Source of the DNA: Gemmata massiliana
GTDB lineage: Bacteria > Planctomycetota > Planctomycetia > Gemmatales > Gemmataceae
DNA: 64,000 nucleotides
NCBI RefSeq assembly: GCF_901538265.1
Contig: NZ_LR593886.1
Span: 2,960,843 to 3,024,842 of the forward strand
Direction of reading: 5' to 3'
In this document: in pieces, positions 42,216-49,756 of the stretch
Layout: every line of letters starts with the position of its first letter
How positions within the stretch are numbered: the stretch's first letter is position 1
Program-made: the position numbers and the translations under genes
The notes under the pieces: generated by a model
What the model was told of the DNA's origin: nothing
Database searches by the model: none
Seen by the model: the letters and a program-made list of their open reading frames with translations, nothing else

Positions 42216-43781
42216 ATGATCCGCCCGATTGCCGCCCTGATCGCGCTCACTGCACTGGCCACCCCCCTCGGCGCCGCACCGGTGCCCAAAGAGGCGCAGG
42301 CGCCCAAACCGCTATCCGAAGCGGTCGTGAAGGCGTGGGAAAAGGCCGGGGCCACGGTCGGGCGGGTGAACCCGGACGCGGTCCAAATCAAGTTCTTGCC
42401 CAAGACCCTCACCGGTAACTCGAGCCGGAGTAGCGAGCTGCCCGTGCTCGTGGTCGGCAAGTACCGGGACCGGATGTTCGCCGAGCTGCCCGCCCCGGAC
42501 GTGCCGTTCGTCCTTGACCTGTCGGCCTGCCACGTTCCCGAAGACGGGTTCGCGGACCTGACCCGGTTCGAGCAGCTCCGGGCGCTCCGCGTGGGGCCGA
42601 GCGGGGAGGAGCCGTGGCTCGGGCCGGCGCTCGCGCGCCTGTACCAGCTCCGGTCCCTGACGTTCCGCTTCTCCGTCCTCTCGGGCGACCTGCTCAAAGG
42701 GGTGGGGCAACTGAAAGGGCTCCGGGTTCTGAACCTGGGCGCGAACGCGCGAACACTGACCGACGCGGGGCTGAAGCGCCTGGTCGGGCTCCACCAGCTC
42801 CACACGCTCTCACTCGAAGGCGCACCGATCACCGACGCCGGGGTGCAGGAACTGGCCGCGCTCAAGTCCCTCCGGGTGCTCAATCTGAACGGTACCAGGG
42901 TGAGCAACGCGGGCCTGAAGCACCTCGCCGCGCTGGAGCACCTGGAAACCCTCGCGCTGGGGGGCACCGGCGTGACGGGCGCCGGGCTGCGCGAGCTGCG
43001 CCCGCTCACCGTGCTCACCACCCTGTTTCTGTGCGGAGTTCCGCTCGATGATGCCGCCGCGCGGGAACTGGCCGGCTTCAGGAACCTGCGCGAACTGGAC
43101 CTGACACTCACTCGGCTCACCGACGAGGGCCTCGCCGAGGTCGCCCGGCTGCCCCGGTTGGCCGCGCTCGTGCTCGACAAGACGGGAGTAACCGACACCG
43201 GGGTGAAGGCGCTCGGCGGCGCGCTCGCACTGGAGAAACTCTCCCTGTTCGCCACGTCCGTAACGGGCGAAACGCTCGGCGCTCTGGTCGCGTGCAAGGG
43301 CTTACGCGCGCTCGACCTCAATCACAGTTTGATAACGGACGCCGGGGCCGAGCGGATCGCCACCCTGAAGACGCTCACGCACCTGAGCTTCTGTCGCTCC
43401 GAGGTGACCGATCGGGGGGTGAAGGCGCTCGCGGCACTGACGAATTTGGAGGAACTCGTCTTATCCGAGATCGCGGTGACCGATACGGGTATTCGGCACC
43501 TGGCCGCACTCCGATCGCTCCAAAAACTCACACTGGAAAGTACAAAAATGACGGACGCGGGGCTGCGCGAGTTGGCCGCGCTCAAGCAGCTCAAGTCCCT
43601 GTCCGTCTGCGGCACCGCGGTGACCGGCGCGGGGATCACGGAGTTCCGCAAGAAGGTGTCGGGCTGCCACGTGACTGCGGGTATAATCGTGGTTCCCCTT
43701 CCTTCCGTGGACGCACCGGTTCTTTCGCCACTTTTGGACGTGCCCCTTCCCCCGCCGCCTGCTGCCCGACCCGGGGAATGA
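42216..43781 (+). CDS. secreted LRR protein, array copy 2
   Basis: 521 residues; MIRPIAALIALTALATPLGAAPVPKEAQAPKPL, nearly the same start as copy 1. N-domain with ELPVLVVGKYRDRMFAELPAPDVPFVLDLSACHV, then LRRs (LKRLVGLHQLHTLSLEGAPITDAGVQELAALKSL..) and C-cap ITEFRKKVSGCHVTAG, with a Pro-rich end (PLPPPPAARPGE). 64 bp after copy 1, preceded by a TTACGCT-less GC spacer; probably same transcript. Differs from copies 1 and 3 in the segment they share identically. Confidence 0.85.
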   Translation: MIRPIAALIALTALATPLGAAPVPKEAQAPKPLSEAVVKAWEKAGATVGRVNPDAVQIKFLPKTLTGNSSRSSELPVLVVGKYRDRMFAELPAPDVPFVLDLSACHVPEDGFADLTRFEQLRALRVGPSGEEPWLGPALARLYQLRSLTFRFSVLSGDLLKGVGQLKGLRVLNLGANARTLTDAGLKRLVGLHQLHTLSLEGAPITDAGVQELAALKSLRVLNLNGTRVSNAGLKHLAALEHLETLALGGTGVTGAGLRELRPLTVLTTLFLCGVPLDDAAARELAGFRNLRELDLTLTRLTDEGLAEVARLPRLAALVLDKTGVTDTGVKALGGALALEKLSLFATSVTGETLGALVACKGLRALDLNHSLITDAGAERIATLKTLTHLSFCRSEVTDRGVKALAALTNLEELVLSEIAVTDTGIRHLAALRSLQKLTLESTKMTDAGLRELAALKQLKSLSVCGTAVTGAGITEFRKKVSGCHVTAGIIVVPLPSVDAPVLSPLLDVPLPPPPAARPGE

Positions 43782-43852
43782 AGCCGCACGGCCCTCGACC
43801 GCGGCTTCGCGCCCGGTTACGCTGGGCGTTCTGTCGCGTGAGAGGGTTCACG

Positions 43853-45391
43853 ATGGTTCGCCTGTTCGTCGCGCTATTCGTGCTGTTCGCGCTCGCGGGT
43901 TCCGCGCTCGCGGCGCCGGTGCCCAAGGCGGCCCAGGCGCCTGAGCCACTGCCCGCGGACGTCGTGAAGGCGTGGGAAAAGGCCGGGGCCACGGTCTGGT
44001 GGCTCTCCATTGAGGAGTGTAAGGTCGGGGGCGAGTTCCCGTATCGCGCGGGTAACCCGGGCCGGGCCGGTGAAGTGCCCGTGCTCGTGGTCGGCAAGTA
44101 CCGGGACCGGATGTTCGCCGAGTTACCCGCGCCGGACGTGCCGTTCGCCCTGGACCTGGCGCCGCGCCACGTTCCCGAAGACGGGTTCGCGGACCTGACC
44201 CGGTTCAAACAACTCCGGGGGCTCCGTATCGGGTGGGGCGGGCAGGAGAAGTGGATCGGGCCGGCGCTCGGGCGCCTGTCCCGGCTCCGGGCCCTGGACC
44301 TCCAGTTCTCCGGTATCTCGGACGAGGCGCTCAAAGAGGTGGGGCAGCTGAAGGAGCTCCGGGTTCTGAACCTGGGCCGGAACTCGGTGTCCCCGACCGA
44401 CGCGGGGCTGAAGCACCTGACCGGGCTCGACCAGCTCCACACGCTCTCACTCGAAAGCGCGCCGGTCACCGAAGACGGTGCGCGGGAACTGGCCGCGCTC
44501 ACGTCCCTTCGGGTGCTCCACCTGAACAAAACCAAGATGGGCGACGCGGGGCTGAAGCACCTCGCCGCGCTAACGCGCCTGGAAACTCTCGGGCTGGGGC
44601 GCACCAACGTGACGGGCGCCGGGCTGTGTGCGCTGCGCCCGCTCACCGCGCTGACGACGCTCGACCTGGAGTGCGCCCCGCTCGATCGCGCCGCCGCGCG
44701 GGAACTGGCCGGCTTCAAGAACCTGCGCGAGCTGGACCTGACACTCACCGGCCTGGACGACGACGGGCTCGCCGAGATCGCCCGGCTGCCCCGGCTGGCC
44801 GCACTCACTCTGTACCACACCAAGGTGACCGATACCGGAGTGAAGGCACTGGCCGGCGCGCACGCGCTGGAAACCCTCAACGTGCAGGGCACCACCGTAA
44901 CAGGTGAAACGCTCGACGCCCTGCGCGCGTGTAAGAGCTTGAGGGTTCTCGAACTCGATGACTGCCCGGTAACCGACACCGGGGCCGAGCGGATCGCGAC
45001 TCTGAACGCGCTCACGCACCTGAGATTCGATGGCCCCAAGGTGACCGACCGGGGGCTGAAGGCGCTCGCGGCGCTGACGAGCCTGGAAGAACTCGTCCTG
45101 CGCAACGCCGCACTGACGGACGCGGGTGTTCGGAACGTGATCGCGCTCCAATCGCTCCGCAAGTTGGTTCTGTATAACGTGACCCTGACGGACGCGCAAC
45201 TGCACGAACTGACCGCACTCAGAAAGCTGACCCACCTGAGCGTTATCGGTACCAAGGTGACCCACGCGGGGCTCGCGGAGTTCCGTAAGAAGGCGCCGGA
45301 CTGCAAAACGTTTGTGGCCGGAATCATGGCTCCCGTTGCCCCCGCGGGCGCCCACAATCCTCCGGTGCCCGTAGCTCCTCCCCGGAAGTGA
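43853..45391 (+). CDS. secreted LRR protein, array copy 3
   Basis: 512 residues from ATG 43853, chosen over a much longer upstream open frame that runs through copy 2 in the wrong frame. Signal peptide MVRLFVALFVLFALAGSALA, APVPKAAQAPEPLPADVVKAWEKAGATVWWLSIEECKVGG, N-domain as in copies 1-2, about thirteen LRRs, cap LAEFRKKAPDCKTFVAG, Pro-rich end. The 193-bp block at 44538-44730 is identical to copy 1. Preceded by a short GAGAGGGTTCACG leader that recurs before copy 4 (GAGGGGGTTCACG), so copies 3 and 4 share upstream ancestry. Confidence 0.85.
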   Translation: MVRLFVALFVLFALAGSALAAPVPKAAQAPEPLPADVVKAWEKAGATVWWLSIEECKVGGEFPYRAGNPGRAGEVPVLVVGKYRDRMFAELPAPDVPFALDLAPRHVPEDGFADLTRFKQLRGLRIGWGGQEKWIGPALGRLSRLRALDLQFSGISDEALKEVGQLKELRVLNLGRNSVSPTDAGLKHLTGLDQLHTLSLESAPVTEDGARELAALTSLRVLHLNKTKMGDAGLKHLAALTRLETLGLGRTNVTGAGLCALRPLTALTTLDLECAPLDRAAARELAGFKNLRELDLTLTGLDDDGLAEIARLPRLAALTLYHTKVTDTGVKALAGAHALETLNVQGTTVTGETLDALRACKSLRVLELDDCPVTDTGAERIATLNALTHLRFDGPKVTDRGLKALAALTSLEELVLRNAALTDAGVRNVIALQSLRKLVLYNVTLTDAQLHELTALRKLTHLSVIGTKVTHAGLAEFRKKAPDCKTFVAGIMAPVAPAGAHNPPVPVAPPRK

Positions 45392-45469
45392 AGCGCGTGG
45401 CGCGCGGCCCCTCGACCACGTTCCACCAGTCGGTTACTCTGGAGCTTCCTTCGTGCGAGGGGGTTCACG

Positions 45470-46990
45470 ATGGTTCGCCTATTTGTCGTACTGCTCGTGC
45501 TCGGCGCGCTCACGGGCTCCGCACCCGGTGCGCCGGTGCCCAAGCCGGCGCAGGCGCCTAAGCCGCTGCCCGACGAGGTCGTAAAGGCGTGGAAGAAGGT
45601 CGGGGCCGAGGTCGGGTGGTTAAACCCGGACAAGCTCGTCAGTTGGTACGAGAGCCCGTTCCGCGTCGGCGAACAGGGGCTGCCCGGCGAACTCCCGGCG
45701 TTCCGCATCGAAACCTACCGGCAGAAGATGTTCGTCGAGCTGCCCGCGCCGGACGTACACTTCGCACTGTACCTGCCGCAGTACGGCATCACCGACGAGG
45801 GCGTCGAAGACCTGGCCCGGTTCGACCAGCTCCGGGCGCTCAACCTGCACGGGAGCCGGCTCACGGAGTTCGGCTTCACGCGGGGGCTCGCACCGCTCAC
45901 CCAACTGTGGTCCCTGGACCTGTGCAACACGGTCGCCTCGGACCGGGTGCTCGAAACGGTCGGGCGCCTCAAGGAGCTGCGCACCCTGAACCTGGGCGAG
46001 AAGGCGAACACCGTAACCGACGCGGGCCTCAAGCACCTCGCGGGTCTGGCGTACCTGAGCGCGCTCGGCTTGGACCGCACGAAGATCACCGACGCCGGCG
46101 CGAAAGACGTGGGCACGTTCAAGGCGCTCCGGGTGCTCCGGTTGAACGGCACGAAGGTGACCGACGCGGGCCTCAAGCACCTCGCGGCGCTCAAGCACGT
46201 GGAGGCGCTCGAACTGAGCGGCACGGAGGTCACGGCCACCGGGCTCCGTGACCTGCACCCGCGCGTCGGGCTCGTTTCGCTCGTTCTCAGTGACGTGAAA
46301 CTCGACCGGGACGCAGCGAAGGAATTGTCTCAGTTCAAGAGCCTCTACGAGCTGGACCTGACGGGCACCGGGTTGACCGACGCGGGCGCCGGGGAACTCG
46401 CCGCGCTCACCCGGCTGAACGCGCTGTACCTGAACGGCACGCGCGTGACCGACGCGGGCGTGAAGGCGCTCGGCGCGCTGACCGAACTGGAGCACCTGTA
46501 CCTGCGCCGCACCGCGGTGACGGGCGAGACGCTCGGGGCGCTGCGCGAGTGTCGGAAACTGCGCACGCTCGCGCTCGGCGACAGCCCGGTGACCGACGCC
46601 GGCGCCGAGCAGATCGGCGAACTGAAATCCCTCACGGTCCTGGACATCAGCGGGTCCAAGGTGGGCGACCGCGGCGCGAAGGGGCTGGCCGCGCTCGCGA
46701 ACCTGGAAGAGTTCACGCTGAACGGGAACCCGCTGACCGACGCCGGCGCGAAGGAACTCGCGAAGCTCACGCGCCTCCGCCGGCTGGTGATGTACGACAC
46801 CCAGATGACCGACGCGGGGCTGCGCGAACTGGCCGCGCTCAAGGCCCTCACGCACTTGCGGATCGGCGGCAACAAGGTGACCGACGCGGGCGCGGCCGCG
46901 TTCCGCAAACAGGTTCCGGGCTGTATGGTCCACCTCGTCCCGCCCCTCCCGCCTCTTCCCGGGTCCGAAAAGGCCGAGCCCGGGAAGTAA
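45470..46990 (+). CDS. secreted LRR protein, array copy 4
   Basis: 506 residues. Signal peptide MVRLFVVLLVLGALTGSAPG, then APVPKPAQAPKPLPDEVVKAWKKVGAEVGWLNPDKL. Most diverged of the four: N-domain YRQKMFVELPAPDVHFALYLPQYGITDEGVEDLARF, LRRs with a stronger 'TDAG(L/A)K(H/E)LA' signature (VTDAGLKHLAALKHVEALELSGTEVT), cap AAAFRKQVPGCMVH. Ends the tandem array; followed 11 bp later by a dispersed two-hairpin repeat. Confidence 0.85.
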   Translation: MVRLFVVLLVLGALTGSAPGAPVPKPAQAPKPLPDEVVKAWKKVGAEVGWLNPDKLVSWYESPFRVGEQGLPGELPAFRIETYRQKMFVELPAPDVHFALYLPQYGITDEGVEDLARFDQLRALNLHGSRLTEFGFTRGLAPLTQLWSLDLCNTVASDRVLETVGRLKELRTLNLGEKANTVTDAGLKHLAGLAYLSALGLDRTKITDAGAKDVGTFKALRVLRLNGTKVTDAGLKHLAALKHVEALELSGTEVTATGLRDLHPRVGLVSLVLSDVKLDRDAAKELSQFKSLYELDLTGTGLTDAGAGELAALTRLNALYLNGTRVTDAGVKALGALTELEHLYLRRTAVTGETLGALRECRKLRTLALGDSPVTDAGAEQIGELKSLTVLDISGSKVGDRGAKGLAALANLEEFTLNGNPLTDAGAKELAKLTRLRRLVMYDTQMTDAGLRELAALKALTHLRIGGNKVTDAGAAAFRKQVPGCMVHLVPPLPPLPGSEKAEPGK

Positions 46991-47000
46991 GGCGTGTGCC

Positions 47001-47090
47001 TGTTTGTTCCCAGGGTGCGCGTCTGCGCCGCGACCCTGGGCTGTGGAATCTAACCCCGTTCGGGGTACAAGAATTGGTTGCGCGGGCGCC
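47001..47090 (+). repeat. two-hairpin intergenic repeat
   Basis: Nearly identical to the 15611 copy over about 90 bp: stem CCCAGGGT/ACCCTGGG, GGAATCTA, hairpin ACCCCGTTCGGGGT, ACAAGAATTGGTTGCGCGGGCGCC. Located between the LRR array and the 47208 gene. Confidence 0.75.
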
Positions 47091-47207
47091 ACTTTGTCTT
47101 TGTCAGATCCGCGTAATCGGCGTTACCTGCGGTTCCGTTTTTGTTCCGCCCCTCGACTGCGCTTCACTGACAGAGTACGCTGGAGGTTCCTCCCCGAGGG
47201 CTTCCCA

Positions 47208-47825
47208 ATGCCCCGCACGCTCGTCGCGCTGTTCGCGCTCGGCGCACTCATTGGCCTCGCACCCGCGGCCCCGGTTCCCAAGCACCTGATGCCGAACGAG
47301 CCGCTCTACTATGCGGTGCGGCAGGGCACGCGCTGGGTGTACACCGATTACGGCGCGGATTACGAGTACGAGGCCACGGAGGTGCAGCCGCTCGTGTCCG
47401 GCGCGACCGTTCTGACCCTTACGCAAATCGACGGCGATCACAAGCGCCCGTACCGGAAGATCGAGGTCTCCGCGCGCGGGGTGGTGTGGCTCGAAACGGG
47501 CGGTTCCGCGTTCGACACCCCGGTGTGCGTGCTCCGTTGCCCGATCAAGCCGGGCAACGAGTGGTCCTTTACTTCTTCGGGCGCCGACCACATCGCGCCC
47601 GCCCGGGGCACGATGAAGGTGGCGGGCACCGAGGAGGTCAAAGTGCCCGCCGGGGCGTTCACCGCAGTCCGCGTCGAGGAAAAGCGGACCTTGCTGCTCG
47701 ACAACGGCAAGCCGAAACTCACCTACCACGTAACGTCCTGGTACGCGCCGAACGTGGGGCAGATCAAGTGGGCCAGCGAGAAGAGCGAACGGGTACTGAA
47801 GTCGTTCGCGCCGGGCAAGGGTTGA
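47208..47825 (+). CDS. secreted APVPKHLM-family protein
   Basis: 205 residues from ATG 47208. Signal peptide MPRTLVALFALGALIGLAPA, APVPKHLMPNEPLYYAVRQGTRWVYTDYGADYEYEATEV.., TEEVKVPAGAFTAVRVEEKR, VTSWYAPNVGQIKW, LKSFAPGKG. Over half identical to the 39968 protein. The longer open frame upstream is the dispersed repeat, not protein. Unknown function. Confidence 0.75.
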   Translation: MPRTLVALFALGALIGLAPAAPVPKHLMPNEPLYYAVRQGTRWVYTDYGADYEYEATEVQPLVSGATVLTLTQIDGDHKRPYRKIEVSARGVVWLETGGSAFDTPVCVLRCPIKPGNEWSFTSSGADHIAPARGTMKVAGTEEVKVPAGAFTAVRVEEKRTLLLDNGKPKLTYHVTSWYAPNVGQIKWASEKSERVLKSFAPGKG

Positions 47826-48116
47826 TTCGCCGCTTACTACCACGCTCCGATCGGTTGCGCAAAAACACTTCACCACATTCGTTCGGCACCACCCACGTAA
47901 AGGCCGCGTCTAACGCGGCCCACTTGAACACCGGCGCGTCGCGTTCCACACTGGAACCCGCACACCTCTGCGCGCCGCGTGTGCGATCGTGACGCGCGCG
48001 GCGCACCAAAAGTTGTAGCGTGCGAGCCACAATCGGGTGTAGGATGTCGGCACAGCACTTGCTGTGATAGGCGGACGACAACACTTCTTTTCCTACCGTC
48101 GCCCGGGGACCGCATC

Positions 48117-48452
48117 ATGCACGTTGAAGTCAATACCGACACCCGCACCTCCGTCGACATCGCCGCCGCGACCACCCGGATCGAGAACGGCCTGGCCCGG
48201 CACCGGGAGCGCCTCACCCGTGTGGAAGCCCACCTCAGTGATGTGAACGGGCCGAAGGGCGGTCACGACATACGGTGCGCGCTGGAGGCCCGCCCCGCCG
48301 GGCACCAACCGGTCGCGGTGACGAACGAAGCCCATACATCGGAGGACGCGGTGAAGGGCGCGGTCGAAAAGCTGGGCCGGCTCCTGGAGCACACGTTCGG
48401 CCGGATCGACGGCGTTCGGGGGCACACCTCGGCCAGCGGTTTACCCACCTGA
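48117..48452 (+). CDS. HPF/RaiA-family ribosome-associated protein
   Basis: 111 residues from ATG 48117. N-terminal strand MHVEVNTDTRT, helix AAATTRIENGLARHRERL, then TRVEAHLSDVNGPKGGHDIRCALEARPAGHQPVAVTNEA, helix EDAVKGAVEKLGRLLEHTFG: the beta-alpha-beta-beta-beta-alpha order and 'V.v.L.d.Ng.kgg.d..C.lea' element of the S30AE/HPF (RaiA) fold, which binds the ribosome decoding region during dormancy. Short form without the dimerisation tail. Ends at a terminator shared with the convergent 48534 gene. Confidence 0.75.
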   Translation: MHVEVNTDTRTSVDIAAATTRIENGLARHRERLTRVEAHLSDVNGPKGGHDIRCALEARPAGHQPVAVTNEAHTSEDAVKGAVEKLGRLLEHTFGRIDGVRGHTSASGLPT

Positions 48453-48478
48453 CCAAAAACTGTGCGGTTCAAAAGGCA

Positions 48479-48502
48479 AAGCCCCGCTCACGAGCGGGGC
48501 TT
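48479..48502. terminator. bidirectional intrinsic terminator
   Basis: AAGCCCCGCT / AGCGGGGCTT, perfect 10-bp stem with CACG loop, A- and T-flanked, between convergent stops at 48452 and 48534. Confidence 0.8.
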
Positions 48503-48533
48503 CTGTGCGCGACTCGCGAAACACGTCTTCACG

Positions 48534-48869
48534 TTACCACCGGCGCCCGCGCCAACCACCGTAATAGCGCGGCCCGCCGTAGTAGCCCGTGTACCCGCCG
48601 TAGTAAGTGGGGTACGTCGGGTAGGTGCGGTACCCGGCCCACTGCCACGTCGAGTACGGGTTCGTCCACCCGTAAGAGTACGTGCGGTAACCGGGGTAGT
48701 TATAGGCGTAGTTGTAAGAGTACGACGGGTACGTGTAGCCCACCGGGTACACATACGGGCTGGAGTTGATCGACGGGTAAACGGTGATCTGCGCTTTCGC
48801 GTCGCTCGCGGTACCCAGGGTGAAAGTCAGAGCGGCAGCAACGGCCGCGGTTAAAAGTGATGCACGCAT
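48534..48869 (-). CDS. secreted Tyr/Gly-rich protein
   Basis: 111 residues. Signal peptide MRASLLTAAVAAALTFTLGTASDAKA. Mature part is strongly biased to Tyr, Gly, Pro, Ser, Trp (YPVGYTYPSYSYNYAYNYPG, TYPTYYGGYTGYYGGPRYYG). Such Tyr-rich secreted proteins occur in planctomycetes and may be surface or matrix components; tyrosine cross-linking is possible. No domain. Confidence 0.65.
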   Translation of the reverse strand: MRASLLTAAVAAALTFTLGTASDAKAQITVYPSINSSPYVYPVGYTYPSYSYNYAYNYPGYRTYSYGWTNPYSTWQWAGYRTYPTYPTYYGGYTGYYGGPRYYGGWRGRRW

Positions 48870-49080
48870 GGTTGCCTCTCAAACGGGCGAAATCGGGCGG
48901 CGAAGCCTACTGAAATAACTCGCAACGCGCGTGCCAGTCGGGGCCGGGAAGTAGCGAAAAATCCGGTTACCGAGGAGGGGAGGGGCGGAGAGAAGAACCG
49001 CCGATGGCGCGGATCACGCAGATCAGAACAGAAGACGGAATGGCGAACCCGACCGTGAAGGTAGGTGTCGCTGCAAGCAA

Positions 49081-49170
49081 CGGCGCCCGCGTCACCAATG
49101 CCGGTACCCCGATATGGGGTTAAATTCCTCAGCCCGGGGCGCGGCTCAGACGCGCGCCCCGGGAACAAAC
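49081..49170 (-). repeat. two-hairpin intergenic repeat
   Basis: Minus-strand copy. Read on that strand: TTTGTTCCCGGGGCGCGCG.., stem CCCGGGGC/GCCCCGGG where the 15611 copy has CCCAGGGT/ACCCTGGG, so two positions changed on both arms together; second hairpin ACCCCATATCGGGGT. Lies upstream of the 48534 gene. Confidence 0.7.
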
Positions 49171-49248
49171 GGGCTCATCAGGGTGCGCGACCAGGGGAAC
49201 CAATCACATCGCGTTCGGTCAATGTCAGATCGGCGCGACACCAGCGAA

Positions 49249-49264
49249 GCTAACATCTGCTAAC
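49249..49264. repeat. GCTAAC-N4-GCTAAC direct repeat
   Basis: Two GCTAAC hexamers 10 bp apart (one helical turn), followed by AATTCGGCCGC. The same arrangement occurs at 5687-5702 (inside terS), 38984-38999 (inside the sigma-factor gene, other strand) and, with one mismatch, 21341-21356. Confidence 0.5.
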
Positions 49265-49408
49265 AATTCGGCCGCACTGCGGACCGGCGCAACCGACCTT
49301 GTCACGTTCCAGCGTGTCGAGATTTTGTGCGCACGACCGTGAAGGCTCGGTTCGGCCCCCGCGCGCATTTTCGCGCCGGCGCGGAGACGCTTCGCCCGTG
49401 CCCGCGCC

Positions 49409-49756
49409 CGTAACTCTTACAGGGCAAATGGTTATTTCGTCTTCGCGGTGGTCAACTGTTTCCGAATACGCAACGAGATTTACATCGGATCGACATATTG
49501 AAGAATGATGCGTGTTATCCGAATAAGGAAAAAGTGAAAAGCGACATATGAGAGGCGTGAGTTCGGTGTGTACAATCGCACCGCCGGTATGGAGCCGGTG
49601 TCATTTTCACAACAGTGAGTGTCTCACATGGGTTCGCTTTTCGGTTTGCGCTCGCGCGTGTCCCGCCTGCTGACGGCCCCGGTCCGGGAGCCGCGCCGCG
49701 CGCCCCGCACCCGGCTGGTGGCAGAGTCTCTGGAGGCCCGGGAGGTGCCCGCGGTC
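49409..49756 (+). repeat. duplicated promoter and N-terminus, copy 1
   Basis: 348 bp nearly identical to 52045-52392, covering about 220 bp upstream and the first 43 codons of the two metalloprotease genes. Contains an AT-rich stretch with probable promoter (GGTCAACTGTTTCC.., ACATATTGAAGAATGATG) and the shared leader ATTTTCACAACAGTGAGTGTCTCAC. Confidence 0.85.

Noticed and set aside
41636..45708. Two very long minus-strand frames (561 and 690 codons) antisense to the LRR array
   Set aside because: They mirror the repetitive LRR codons and have Ser/Arg/Pro-biased composition; the plus-strand genes have signal peptides and intact LRRs.
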